From contig OZ345383.1 of assembly GCA_977006965.1 (NCBI GenBank), forward strand, positions 620,001-684,000: 64,000 bases of DNA. Direction: 5' to 3'. The translations under genes and the position numbers were made by a program. A model generated the notes under the pieces. That model saw only the letters and a program-made list of their open reading frames with translations, did no database searches and was not told the origin of the DNA. This DNA comes from Phymatolithon calcareum (Eukaryota; Rhodophyta; Florideophyceae; Hapalidiales). This document shows positions 11,099 through 21,454 of the stretch, one piece after another. Within the stretch, counting starts at the first letter, position 1; each line of letters opens with the position of its first letter.

Positions 11099-11728
11099 TC
11101 ATTTTGAATCATCCTCATCCGCCAAGAAAAAGTCGTCTTCGTCCTCCTCACCCAGCGGTTCACGCGTTTCCCCTTCACCCGCGGCATCCTTCGCTTCAAT
11201 GGCAGCTGCACCCTCCCCACTTTCATTCGCGCCTTCTATCCGCATCCGCATCTCATCCATCTGCTTCTTCGAAGTTTCAGTGTGTCCGCCGGAGGGGTAC
11301 AGCGACACATACTTACAGTCTTTGGGGTACTCCCTGATGTAGCGCAGATTGCTTTCGAGTAGCGCTCTTTTCTCGGCGCTCTTTGAATCAGTCTTTCCTT
11401 CGATTTGTTTAAGCTGGCGTTCAACTTTGCGTCGATCGAAAAATTTAACCATTCGGTACTTATTCGCATTGTCCATCTCCTGTTTCCGACGTGCGCGGTC
11501 GCGCTGCAGTGCCCGACAAGATTCAAGCTCCGTCTCTTTTGCCCGACGTGCCGCCGGTGCCATGTCATCGCCGATTTTTGCAAGCAGTCGCTCAATGCCG
11601 CGGATATGGTGCCCAAGCGAGCCCTTTCGTTTCATGTTATTCTTCTTCGATACCCCGCCACGTGGCTTTCGCTTGTATTCGCCATGGTGCTGTCCTGCTT
11701 GTGCTGAAGACCCTGCCGTATCCCCCAT
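11099..11728 (-). CDS. EFG1: rRNA-processing protein EFG1
   Basis: A 209-residue intronless gene. Residues about 37-150 match the Efg1 domain: a basic leader, the IERLLAKIGDDMAP start, a long charged coiled helix (ARRAKETELESCRALQRDRA), then KYRMVKFFDRRKVERQLKQI and the conserved IREYPKDCKYVSLYP end. The C terminus is an acidic Glu/Asp tail typical of nucleolar proteins. In yeast Efg1 acts in early 18S pre-rRNA processing within the 90S particle; the same role is inferred here. Length fits the family. The strong antisense open frame over it (11349-11849) is a shadow. Confidence 0.9.
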   Translation of the reverse strand: MGDTAGSSAQAGQHHGEYKRKPRGGVSKKNNMKRKGSLGHHIRGIERLLAKIGDDMAPAARRAKETELESCRALQRDRARRKQEMDNANKYRMVKFFDRRKVERQLKQIEGKTDSKSAEKRALLESNLRYIREYPKDCKYVSLYPSGGHTETSKKQMDEMRMRIEGANESGEGAAAIEAKDAAGEGETREPLGEEDEDDFFLADEDDSK

Positions 11729-12079
11729 TGTTGGGATTATTTCCGCACGGTGGGTACGGCGGTACGCCCAGGTCGCCAGTGCTCTACGATACGTGCTTAC
11801 AGTACCACGTTTACAAACGACGATAGCGGCGTTACAGCATAGGGGCTAAATTTACTGTATCAAAGAAATTATGTAAACATCGGAAATTACATAATATTCG
11901 TGCATTACCAAGCCCCAAAATTTACATCTCCCTTGGCGTCAATTCTAACAGACTCTCCAGTCCGCGTTTCTTGCTCACAACAGCACTCAACGCCGTCAGA
12001 GTCCGCGGGGAAATTTTCTCTCCGCAGTCGCGCTCGTTCAAAAATTCATCTGCGGCTCGGCAGCCCTAGCGTCGCATCC

Positions 12080-13313
12080 ATGGAAGAAGACCGCAAGGGT
12101 AAGCCCGCCACCGTGATTGGCGGCATGTACGCCAAAGCGAAGCAGCGGGTCCTGAACAAAATGGGCCGGAGGACAAGTACGTGAAAATTCAGACATGAAA
12201 TCTCAAATTGCGTGCGCTTGAGCCGTAACGGTTGCCGTTTTCTAACCTTTGTCCTTCATGATGTCGATTCTGGCAAACGCAGCTTTGACGAGAAATCCTC
12301 GCGTGGACTTCATCTCAAAGCGCGTTGAAGAAATCAAGTCGAGAAAACATGAGGTCAGCTCTCTGGCAACCTCTGCTAAGACCCAATTGAAGGCCACAAG
12401 AAAGACCATGATTGAGCTCGATCGAGCCATGATTGAAGCGTACAAAGGGGAACTTGGAGAGCGTAAGTGGGACGATGTCAAAGGAACTTATACCAGAGCG
12501 TTGCATCCTGAGGAAAAGAGGCTTGTTGAAGACATGGAACGTGTACTTGAGAAGTGTATGAAGACCATGGACAGAGTGCTCGACGCCTACATTAACCATT
12601 TGGACGAAACCTCGCGCAACCCACTCACTTTTAACACCCCCGACGAAGAGGACCGTCTGAAACGAGTGATGGAAACTAAGGAGGAGTATAAGGCTATTCG
12701 AACCCTTTATTCCGATGCTATGATTGACGCTGATGCCGATTTGGCAAGTGGTGCGGATCTCTCGGAAGCGAAGAAAGAGAGAGTGGCGGAATCAAAGGAA
12801 AGATACGACCGCATGTCCGAGACGCTCTGTGATGACGCTCTAAAATATGAGCAGATTTACCGCGAGGAGCTGGCGCAACGCGTGTCAGCACACTTCACGG
12901 CCGAGCAACAGCTCCTGCGCGGTGTGTCCACAGCAATGAAGGACCTGTACCCGTACACGAGAGGACTGACACTGGATTGGGAGGACATGAGGGCCACACG
13001 CAAATCGAATTTGGGAAAGAAGGATCCATATGATGATGGAGATATCGTGGAGAGTTCCAAGCACTCGCTGCCAAGGGCAACGAGTTCAAGCAGCTCGTTA
13101 AACTCGTCTAAATCTTCCAATCCGTTTGGCAATATTACGGCGAAAGCAAGTGGGGCGGCAACTGGAGCGGCGGCTGCGGCGGCAAAAGCGGGGAAGATAA
13201 CGTCGAAGAATGTTTCGGATATTATAGCTGCATATGCCCCGAGCAAGACGAAGGCCGCGACGGCGGGAGCGAAGGCGACGGGGAATGGAGTGCTTGATAA
13301 GATCAAGCTCTGA
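12080..13313 (+). CDS. BAR-domain (amphiphysin-like) protein, two exons
   Basis: join(12080..12176,12283..13313), 375 residues. The 106-bp intron starts GTACGTG and ends GCAG, and the junction runs GRRT|TLTRNPRVDF in frame. Exon 1 gives the N-terminal amphipathic segment (IGGMYAKAKQRVLNKMG) that precedes BAR domains. Exon 2 gives the long charged helices, including a paired stretch with ERVLEKCMKTMDRVLDAYIN and a final helix with EQIYREELAQRVSAHFTAEQ. Such proteins dimerise into crescents that sense or bend membranes in endocytosis and trafficking. After the BAR region comes a Ser-rich linker and an Ala/Lys-rich tail; there is no SH3 domain. Confidence 0.8.
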
Positions 13314-13745
13314 AGGGACACTTTTCCGGCGTGATTCCGCAGATTGAGCTGGTCGTGGCTTGTCGTTTTGCTTTTAATAACCATTGATGACTAGAGGTTG
13401 TTACTAATTTAAACGTATATTCTTCTACTGTCACCATGAAAGCGAAGTCATTCTGTGGGCTGGGTGCCCAGGAAGCAACCTCTAACGATGTACGGAGTGA
13501 TTTTGGCATTCTATGATTGCTTGTTATATAGGAGCCTGCGGATGACCTCGAGTTTTCTTGTAGATCCATAAAAACGAGATCGAATGACGTCAGCGTAACC
13601 AGTGCTCACATTTTATGCGGCTCATTTCCAATGTGGTTTGCAAACATAAACTATTCCCACTTCCTACCAGCGCACTATGGAACCATAGTCTGTCTTCGAA
13701 AGTTGAGCATACTTCGCGCGTTGAAAACAGGGCGTTAATCAAGGC
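13314..13745. other. Intergenic between BAR and TIGR04282 genes
   Basis: It holds the 3' flank of the BAR gene and the upstream region of the transferase. I see no gene or repeat in it. Confidence 0.45.
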
Positions 13746-14414
13746 ATGGACCACCTTATCGTTTTCACCAAATATCCGCTGCCTGGTTACGCAAAAACAA
13801 GACTGATTCCACGGTTAGGGCCGACGGGCTCAGCCGCGGTCTCCCGGCAGCTATCCGAAAGATGCATGCGGACCGTGCGTGAATACGTGAATGGAATGGC
13901 TGACCAGAACACCATCGAGGTGCATATTTGTTTCGCCGGACGCAGCGCGACTGCAGAAGTAATGGAGGACTGGCTCGGTCGGGAAACACGCGAAAAATTC
14001 TTGTCGCAAAACGGCGATGGGCTTGGAGAAAGACTGACATCCGCGTTCAAGCATTCGTTTACTTCGGGAGCTCGTAAAGTCGTGGTAATTGGCACCGACA
14101 TTCCCGAAATATCTCCGGATGTACTAGCGCGCGCCTTCGAAAAATTAGACCATGACGAAGTAGTTGCAGGGCCTGCAGTTGACGGAGGGTATTATCTCCT
14201 TGGTATGACCAGGCCGCACCTCGAACTCTTTTGCAATATTCCGTGGAGCACGGAGCAGGTCATGTCGTTGACCAAGAAAAGGGCGAAGGATATAGGTGTC
14301 TCGATAGCCCTACTGAACACACTCAGAGATGTCGACACTCCGGAGGACTTAGAATATCTCAGCCGGTTTATGCCGACTCCGAAGCCGGCTGAACCCGGAC
14401 GTGAAAGGAGCTAG
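13746..14414 (+). CDS. TIGR04282/DUF2064 glycosyltransferase-like protein
   Basis: A 222-residue single exon. The N terminus has the nucleotide-binding-type pattern IVFTKYPLPGYAKTRL. The middle has QNGDGLGERL, then VVVIGTDIPEIS with its DxD-like acidic site, and AGPAVDGGYYLLGM. These are the diagnostic blocks of the rSAM/selenodomain-associated transferase 1 family (a GT-A-like fold, DUF2064). The family is mainly bacterial and cyanobacterial, so an endosymbiotic or transferred origin is plausible but not shown. No transit peptide precedes the domain, suggesting a cytosolic protein. The reaction in eukaryotes is unknown. Confidence 0.85.
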   Translation: MDHLIVFTKYPLPGYAKTRLIPRLGPTGSAAVSRQLSERCMRTVREYVNGMADQNTIEVHICFAGRSATAEVMEDWLGRETREKFLSQNGDGLGERLTSAFKHSFTSGARKVVVIGTDIPEISPDVLARAFEKLDHDEVVAGPAVDGGYYLLGMTRPHLELFCNIPWSTEQVMSLTKKRAKDIGVSIALLNTLRDVDTPEDLEYLSRFMPTPKPAEPGRERS

Positions 14415-14991
14415 TGCAAAGGAATATTTTGCTTTCAATTTTGCAGCGAATATGTCATTTATATTTTTCAGTTTGAGGCTCCCAGCCTCACTTGTACGTA
14501 CTTTTTGTGTTATTTGTCGATCTACAGTATCTTATCTGGGTATCCCCATCCTTACTAAACGTAAAACGGAAGTGCCTGGGTGCCTACGTCCATGAAGAAG
14601 AATCCGCGGTGTAAAAGCACAATTTTCCAAATTCTGCAAGATGATTCAAAATATTACAAGTGAGAACAGGGCAATACTGTTCGAAATGTTTAAGCACAAG
14701 CTCTCGGTGACCCTCATTACGAATCGTCCCATTCGCGATGGTGCGCCATGTAATAAGGTCGGAGACCAGATCAATCGGCGTGAGAAGAGCACAAAATCAA
14801 AAAGCTTGAAAATAATCGATGTTTTGAGTGAGATTTTCTAGTTTTAGGGAATAGTAGCCAATTAAAATCCTTTTCCTCGAAATTGGTCCACCTCTGTATT
14901 GGACCTTGCACATAGTTGTTGTGGTCGGATATAGACTTGCTCTCCGCGATATTCACATTTGTCTCATCGCTTCTGACGAGCACGCCACAAC
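14415..14991. other. Intergenic, no gene seen
   Basis: A 66-codon plus-strand frame at 14641-14841 has no recognisable content. The segment probably carries the 3' end of the TIGR04282 gene and the promoter of the small three-exon gene. Confidence 0.4.
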
Positions 14992-15437
14992 ATGAGCTAT
15001 GCAATGTTTTTTGGGGCTCTGGGCACAGGGCTTGCGTGCTACTCAAATGTGATCCGCAAGCTTCCTGCTTTTCGACGTAAGTACTGCGCTGAATCAATCG
15101 ACGCAATGAATCCGCTCCCGCGCCTACCGCTCTAACGCATTATCAAATTTGAAAATATTGTGCAATAGGACCATGGGAGCACGTCGCATATCTCGCAATT
15201 GGAGCTTATGTCGGAAGTCGAATCCCAGAGTATGTTTTTGTTCTTTTTCCTTACGTCCCAGGTCTGTGATCCGGAACTCACATAGTCATCATTTTGCTGC
15301 ACCCTTCGATGTTTGTCTGCAGATTCAAGGAGACGCAGAAGAGAGAACTGGAGAAAACTCGTGCAGCGCGAGATACCCGTCTTGAAGAGCGCGCCAAGCG
15401 AATCGCAGCGAAGAAGGCTGGCACGACTCAAGAATGA
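14992..15437 (+). CDS. Small three-exon membrane protein (86 aa)
   Basis: join(14992..15076,15169..15229,15323..15437). Both introns (92 and 93 bp) have GT-AG ends (GTAAGT...ATAG and GTATGT...GCAG) and both splices keep the frame, giving 86 residues. Residues 1-22 are hydrophobic with small residues (SYAMFFGALGTGLACYS). A second hydrophobic stretch follows RRPWEHVAYLAIGAYVG, and the C-terminal half is a highly charged Lys/Arg/Glu helix. Size, hydrophobic start and charged tail resemble small accessory subunits of mitochondrial respiratory complexes, but I cannot name the subunit. Each exon is too short to stand out alone; the support is the three-way frame agreement. Confidence 0.68.
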
Positions 15438-15602
15438 GTACCGGAAATAGTTTTGTATCTTCTAATTTGAATTTGGAGTTCTGCAACTGCATTTTGTGCA
15501 AGCCTGAGAACCTCTTCGAGTTTTTTACTGAGTGTGCTGCCTAATGCCGTACGTAGAACATCAGCTGATTAAGTTGTTCTCCAGGCATAGTTACAAAGTA
15601 GA

Positions 15603-18600
15603 TTAAGATCGGCACACATCAGGAATCATTCCAGATTTCGCCTCAGTAGAGCTCTCAAAGAATTCCTTATGCCCGTACGACGAATATTTCTTGGTTTCCT
15701 GCGCCAAGAGATCTCGGTAAATATAAGCGGTTTCGTCCGCATCATCAAGGCGTGCCAAGCTTTTCAACGTGGCATCAATAGCTGCGTATGGCATTGCCTG
15801 CCTCTGATAATATGTGATGCCGCTCAGCCTGCCCGTAACCATGGTAGTCTTCTCCATTCTGTTCCGAGCCCGTCGGAACTCCATCAGTAAAACCTTGGCC
15901 GCATTTACCGGTTGATTAAACATCAAAAATGCGCGAGCGACGGCACCCACATCTCCACCGCATTTTGCCCCATTAGTCTTCTCCCCTTCACCCGATTCTC
16001 CGTCTGCGCAGTTGACGCCCCATGCAGCCTGGTCAACAAGCCATTGTGGAGCCAACCCAGCCCCTACTGAAGCACTAAGCGCGCTCTTCAATCCCACGAG
16101 CGCCCAGTTCTGATTGCAATCGGCCGCCGCACTCATCGCACGAACTTCTTCTAACAAACGGTGAAGTTGCGCGTAATGGAAAGTCTTCACACTTGTATCT
16201 GCGGCCACATCAGCGGCACGCTCCACAACTGACAAAAGCTGTTGAGGGCCATACTCCTCCACCCAAGCTGCAGCCAGCTCTGCACAGACCTGGAAGTTCT
16301 CCAGGGTTGGAATTGCCGCAAGCGTGGATAGAACCCAATTGATGCTCTGCGAGGTTTCTTGCAGATACGGCGCACCGTGTGCCATTAAGTAGGAAACGCT
16401 ACCGCCTCCATCAGTTTCGTCTCCCTGCCCTGAGACCATTCTTGTCAGACATAAGCTTTGGGCAAAGGCTAGGAGCTGCCTTCGTGAAACCCAAGGTTTC
16501 GTTACGACTCCAGGCGTGGTTGCCGAGTCCTGCGCTAAAACTGAAAACTTCGAACGGGGGAAATATTGTCGACCGGGATCCAGAAGTTGGACCGACGCAA
16601 GCGCAAACGAGAACGCTCGGACCTTCATTCTTGCCCACGTTAGAAGTAGCCGCAGTCTCGCCACGCTTGCAGGGGGTCCCATCTTTCCAATTGTTGCAGA
16701 GGCGATGATAGCTAGCCCTTCTGCCGAGAGCCGCTCAGCCCATTCTAGAGCACAACTGGCAGCCTCCGCATAGTCCGCATCTCCTACATGCCAAGCGTAC
16801 AAATATTCATAATCGGAAAGCCTTTGTTTGCCCGCTTCTTGCACCTGCTCTGAGGACCATGATAGAGCCTCGAGTTCTGCATCAACATTAAGCGGTTCTG
16901 CTGCTCGAGCACGTCGCTCCAAAGTCATTGCTGATAGCACCTTCAACGGTTCGGGCAAATCTTGACTTATAAGCCATTCCAACATGCCCTTATCAGCCAC
17001 AGCATTGACAAACAATCCCATGGCATCCCGCAAGGCACCGGCGTCATCTATGCTGCATACAGTTGTAGATTTTGTGTCGAATGGTGGATGAAGCTGAGAG
17101 CGCAGAGCGTACTCCAGCTCACCGGCATCTAGGAAGCGTCCAAAGGCAGCCGCACGCATGGTTTCAAAATGGTCACGATCCGGAGCAAAACGCAATGCCT
17201 CCAAGGCAGCAGCTGCGGCACTTTTCGGAGACCCGCTAGCCTCCAACAATCGGACAGACCGTTCAAGAATCCAGTACGGAAGATGATCAAGAAGAGCCTC
17301 TTTGTCCACGCCAGCCAACGGAGAATCATCGTCTGTTTCAAATTGCACGACGATATTTTCATTACCGGAAGCAGAATTGGTCGCCAATTTCGCAAGATAC
17401 AAGACACAATCCGTGTCTTCATCGCCTACTTCACATAGTTTGGAATCTGCGAATTTGGCAGTTGATACCAGGTTCCCATACGCTCTTTCAAGCAGAGTCG
17501 ATGCATTGCCCATTGACAAATCCAATATAACAGGGTCGGTTTGATCCAAGTACATCTGTTCCATTGCGAGTGCTTCCTCGCTAATGCTCTTCACTGCAGT
17601 TTCCACGGCACTGTACCGCGCCAACCATGACAGACCATTCGCGAAATAGCTCGACATTGGAACATAGTCTGCTGCAAACTCTGCTGCGAGCCGTAAGGCA
17701 TTCATTTCCTTTGCATCGTTCAAGAACCGCAGTGATTTTCCTCTTGGCTCCAGAGTAGACCGTACCTCCTCAACCGCTCTAGAAAACTCGGAGTCCAAGG
17801 CATCCCCGTGGTTTTCGACGTTCAGATGTGATCTTCGCGCCAGTTCCAGTACAATACGATCAGTAAGAGGTAAATTTTCTTGCATTTCTGAAAACCGAAG
17901 TGCTTGCCGAATCATAAAAACTGTGTCCTTGTAAGCGCCGGAGTTCCTCTCAAGGTGTGACAAATGGCCACACAGAATCTGAACAGCTGCATGGGATGCT
18001 GCATACCAGGCCACCGGACCAGAGAGCATTCCAGTTTGGTTAAATGGTGAAATATTCCGCCTCAGAGATTGCTTTTCCTCAATGGTTAGTTCCCGAAATA
18101 CGAATAATCCACATTTTCTGGCTGCGACCACACCGACATCTGGAACTACTTGCAGTCCATGCAGTGGCATATCAATATCAACAGTTAGCCGTTCAGCTCG
18201 AGCTATGGCTCTTTCACAATTCTCTTCTTCATTTTCCCCAAACGTCATCGACCGAATACGCTTTTCCACGGCCGGCCGAGAGATATTTGACAAGTCGAGA
18301 AGCCTAACAGCCTTGACAAGTACTTCTGGTGAAAATCGATGCGCAGCGAGTAGACGTTCTCTAGGGTCTTCAATAACAGAATTGACATAGCTCCCAAGTC
18401 CTCCTGATCGTTCCACATCGTCAATCGCAGTCCAGATATTTCCGATAGGAAGTCCAATGCCGTTTTCTTCAACATCATTGCTGTTCAATGCACCTGAAAG
18501 TGTACCGCACTCAGTACCGACAATTACACTGCCGTCTAGCAACACCGCTCCAACAATGCGATCAATGGGTCCCTGCCGCTTCACAAGGGACCTGAAAGAC

Positions 18601-19694
18601 ACAGCGACGACTCTGGTTATTTGCATTTTCAGAGATATGGAGAAAACACGAACCGAATTTGGTTGAGGATCTTCATCGACCGTGAGAACCGCAACAAGTC
18701 TATCTTGCGATTCTTGAAGAAGAAACTGGCGGCAATAATCCTTCGCAAGAGTTAACGGCAGCCTCGCTTCTCCTCCGAACTGATAGTTATCTCCATGCTT
18801 AGCATACACGGCAATTCTCCCAGATACGTGCAAGGTGACTAGACAAGGCACGCCCAAGTGCAAGAAATGCAATCCTTCTACTCCGTCCATAGATGCAGGT
18901 AGTGGACCCCGAGCAGTCCGCGAAGTGCGCGGGGTGACAAACGGTAAACTGCCACGCTGCCCCGGTGTGCTATACGCAGATGTCTGGGGATTAGATTGAG
19001 ACGCTGGGCTTGGCATTAACATGCGCGGAGTCGTTAACAAACGACTAATAAAACTTCTCGAGGTCGCCGAATTGGCCGACTGACGCGAGTATTCGGTCGA
19101 TGCAGAGGCAGTGTCAGATTCATTGCCCTGCGAAGGCTCTAGTGCATCGAATCGCGTCAAATGCAATGAAGATTGGTAGCCAGGCACTTGCAAAATTTCG
19201 CCGCACTGACCGGACGCCAAACCAAAAAACAAAGCATCACCTGTTGGGGAGGAATGCAAGACCGAAATCAACTCCTCGTCAATCGCCAATTGCATCTTTT
19301 GAACGCTGACATTTTCGGAGGAAACCTTAGTATCGGGAAAATCACAATGGAGCAACGCAAGCTCGCAGCCCGAATCCGTCGCAAAAGATGCGAGAATGAG
19401 AACCTTTTCTGCCGCTTGTCTGGTTCTAATAACAGGAAGACACGAGAGAGCACTCGGAAACTCAATTCTTAGTGCAGTGTGATCCAGCAAGTTTTCCAAG
19501 ATGATGGTCGAACCGGAATCGATGCGCCATGCGATGACGGAGCCCGCTAGGCCACCTCCTTGAACAGGAGGACCAGAGTATTGCGCATTATACGAGGTGC
19601 TTGCGTGCCAATGCTTTAGAGAGGATACTCCATACGACTGGGCACCTTCAATGGCGGAATCGGAATGATAAACATAGAAGCGTGTTTCCCTCAT
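15603..19694 (-). CDS. Nucleoporin, Nup160/Nup120-like
   Basis: One uninterrupted ORF of 1363 residues. The N-terminal part (about 1-480) has the irregular beta-strand pattern of a propeller. It includes the early block GSVIAWRIDSGSTIILENLL followed by LRIEFPSALSCLP, which matches the Nup160 start (a WRI...L...FP pattern). The remaining 850 residues are helix-rich, consistent with the alpha-solenoid of the Y-complex scaffold. A Ser/Thr/Pro loop near residues 190-260 carries TPR and SP motifs that could be mitotic phosphosites. Length fits Nup160 (about 1400). Nup133 or Nup155 are the alternatives. The predicted role is nuclear pore outer-ring assembly. Confidence 0.65.
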   Translation of the reverse strand: MRETRFYVYHSDSAIEGAQSYGVSSLKHWHASTSYNAQYSGPPVQGGGLAGSVIAWRIDSGSTIILENLLDHTALRIEFPSALSCLPVIRTRQAAEKVLILASFATDSGCELALLHCDFPDTKVSSENVSVQKMQLAIDEELISVLHSSPTGDALFFGLASGQCGEILQVPGYQSSLHLTRFDALEPSQGNESDTASASTEYSRQSANSATSRSFISRLLTTPRMLMPSPASQSNPQTSAYSTPGQRGSLPFVTPRTSRTARGPLPASMDGVEGLHFLHLGVPCLVTLHVSGRIAVYAKHGDNYQFGGEARLPLTLAKDYCRQFLLQESQDRLVAVLTVDEDPQPNSVRVFSISLKMQITRVVAVSFRSLVKRQGPIDRIVGAVLLDGSVIVGTECGTLSGALNSNDVEENGIGLPIGNIWTAIDDVERSGGLGSYVNSVIEDPRERLLAAHRFSPEVLVKAVRLLDLSNISRPAVEKRIRSMTFGENEEENCERAIARAERLTVDIDMPLHGLQVVPDVGVVAARKCGLFVFRELTIEEKQSLRRNISPFNQTGMLSGPVAWYAASHAAVQILCGHLSHLERNSGAYKDTVFMIRQALRFSEMQENLPLTDRIVLELARRSHLNVENHGDALDSEFSRAVEEVRSTLEPRGKSLRFLNDAKEMNALRLAAEFAADYVPMSSYFANGLSWLARYSAVETAVKSISEEALAMEQMYLDQTDPVILDLSMGNASTLLERAYGNLVSTAKFADSKLCEVGDEDTDCVLYLAKLATNSASGNENIVVQFETDDDSPLAGVDKEALLDHLPYWILERSVRLLEASGSPKSAAAAALEALRFAPDRDHFETMRAAAFGRFLDAGELEYALRSQLHPPFDTKSTTVCSIDDAGALRDAMGLFVNAVADKGMLEWLISQDLPEPLKVLSAMTLERRARAAEPLNVDAELEALSWSSEQVQEAGKQRLSDYEYLYAWHVGDADYAEAASCALEWAERLSAEGLAIIASATIGKMGPPASVARLRLLLTWARMKVRAFSFALASVQLLDPGRQYFPRSKFSVLAQDSATTPGVVTKPWVSRRQLLAFAQSLCLTRMVSGQGDETDGGGSVSYLMAHGAPYLQETSQSINWVLSTLAAIPTLENFQVCAELAAAWVEEYGPQQLLSVVERAADVAADTSVKTFHYAQLHRLLEEVRAMSAAADCNQNWALVGLKSALSASVGAGLAPQWLVDQAAWGVNCADGESGEGEKTNGAKCGGDVGAVARAFLMFNQPVNAAKVLLMEFRRARNRMEKTTMVTGRLSGITYYQRQAMPYAAIDATLKSLARLDDADETAYIYRDLLAQETKKYSSYGHKEFFESSTEAKSGMIPDVCRS

Positions 19695-19952
19695 TACGTT
19701 CTCTGAAATAGAGCGAATCCCTGGAGTGCGTCAGTTGCTTATTCTTTCAAATGGGCTCGATAAGCCCCGATTCAACGCGCGAAGAATCAGGCGGCTTGAA
19801 CGGTGCTGCTTTGGCTAAATCAAGCTGACCACCAAGTAGTCTTCACCGCGGTGTTTTGATGAACGTTGATCCACTTACCGGACTTTCGCAGGGTTTGGAA
19901 CGCAGAATTTGGATGGTTTTCTGATTTGGGAGAATTCCAAAAATCGGCCATT

Positions 19953-20009
19953 CCGCATTATAATGCGGTATGACTTTTGTGAAAAATATATTTTTCACAA
20001 AAGTCATAC
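19953..20009. repeat. Two abutting perfect palindromes (16 and 42 bp)
   Basis: CCGCATTATAATGCGG (19953-19968) is a perfect palindrome. It shares its last base with a second one, 19968-20009, centred between 19988 and 19989 (GAAAAATA/TATTTTTC). Neither has a loop. No TIR or target duplication was found around the pair, which lies upstream of the Nup160-like gene. Confidence 0.92.
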
Positions 20010-21010
20010 TCTACTTTTCAAATAGATTTCTCAAATTTAAAAATTGATCCAGGAAGCATGTATGATACTTGTTGCCAGGGCATTTCAGGCTGTCCCAGTT
20101 TTTCAGATTCTGTTACATGCGGTACAGCACAGTAGTTGTCCAAGGAACAAGGATAGCGCTAAAGTTGTACCATTTCTCTGAACAGTAGGACTAACTATAT
20201 TAATATATTTGAGGAAATTGACTTTTTAGACGGATCTTTGTCTTACACCTCTTTAACTGTTTGACATATACAGTATTACAATCTGCAGTCCACTGTGCAC
20301 ACTTGGGCTGCAACATCCATTAGTTCCCATTACACCACACTACTCAATTGAGTAGCATTGTGGAGACTCACAAAGATATGAAGATTAATTCGTGACGCTC
20401 TTCTGCTGCCAATGATGGTGAGAGTGGCTCTTGCTGAGTACTGGACGACCGGCAGTTTGGCCTAGGAGCTAGGCGGAAGACTTCCGGTAACCCGTTTCTG
20501 GACCAGCGATATTCTATTGTCTCATGGTACCAAAAAACACCCAGCTTGCAGCCGTGGAGCTACCGTGCACACCAAGGCCACCGCGCTCATAAGCCTCAAA
20601 GAAATCTCGAGAATGTATGGGAGCTCAGCAAAAGCAAAAATCTCTGATTGCAAATAAAGAGCCGAGCACCTGATTTTAAGGTGTGGTGGGCGTTCCGTCT
20701 CCAGACGTAAGTTTATGGGTAGAGTGGATACAAAAACCGTAGAAGAAATATGCCGTGAGAGACCCTTCGCTACACTCTAAGTTCTGAACAATGAGAATCT
20801 GTTGAAGAACAGCTTTAGGAACTAACCTTCAGTGTGACCGATCTTTCCGCAATAAAGAAAGAAAGAAAAGCAAAAACTATGGATGAAGGTACGAAGACCA
20901 ATAACCAGGAAGGCCGGGCGGGAAATTCATTTCTTGTGGAGCGAACGCTTATCGATAGCCTGGCTCCGAAGAAAGTCGAGTCTGATAAGTCCTGAAACAC
21001 CTCTGGAAGC
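20010..21010. other. Intergenic, no gene seen
   Basis: AT-rich and without coding motifs. Part of the upstream region of the Nup160-like gene (19695-19952) and this stretch carry only short random frames. Confidence 0.45.
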
Positions 21011-21454
21011 TCCAATCTCACTCTAGCTGTTCTTGTTTGTACTGTAAGAGTCTGGAATGAAGTCCAGAACGCACCTGAATCTACCGCTAACACTACTACT
21101 TGAGAAGGAATTTGTGCCTAAGGTGAACCATCTCATATCCAGGAACACTCTCAGGTTGCTTCTAGTCCCCTCAAACCTTCATTGCGCTCCGATGCAGCTG
21201 CTCATGGTGTAGATCGGTTCAAGACAACGATTTTAGCACAATTGGAGACGTAGTTCAAATATTACTATGGTCAGCACTCTTCAGAGAAGGAGGTGGTTCT
21301 CAGGATTTTGACAGTGGTATCACATAAACACTTGAGGAACAAAACATTGCTCAATTCTGCACAATAGTCAAATGCTAAAAGGAGCAGACCACTTCGTCAG
21401 AGGTGCTCATATTTTCTTAGAATAATGATTCTTGCTACTGTCCTTCAGTTCAGT
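21011..21454. repeat. Dispersed repeat R1, copy 1
   Basis: It aligns end to end, in the same orientation, with 25312-25758. Shared blocks include CTAGCTGTTCTTGTTTGTAC, GTTGCTTCTAGTCCCCTCAA and CTCATATTTTCTTAG. I judge the identity at roughly 85 percent by eye, with several small indels. There are no tRNA boxes, TIRs, poly-A or coding frame. It may be a solo LTR or a fragment of a larger element. Confidence 0.8.

Noticed and set aside
11349-11849. 166-codon plus-strand ORF
   Set aside because: It is antisense to EFG1, low in complexity and lacks a family signature; EFG1 motifs are clear on the other strand.
12857-13384. 175-codon minus-strand ORF
   Set aside because: Shadow of the BAR gene; its Ala-rich content mirrors the Ala/Lys tail coding on the other strand.
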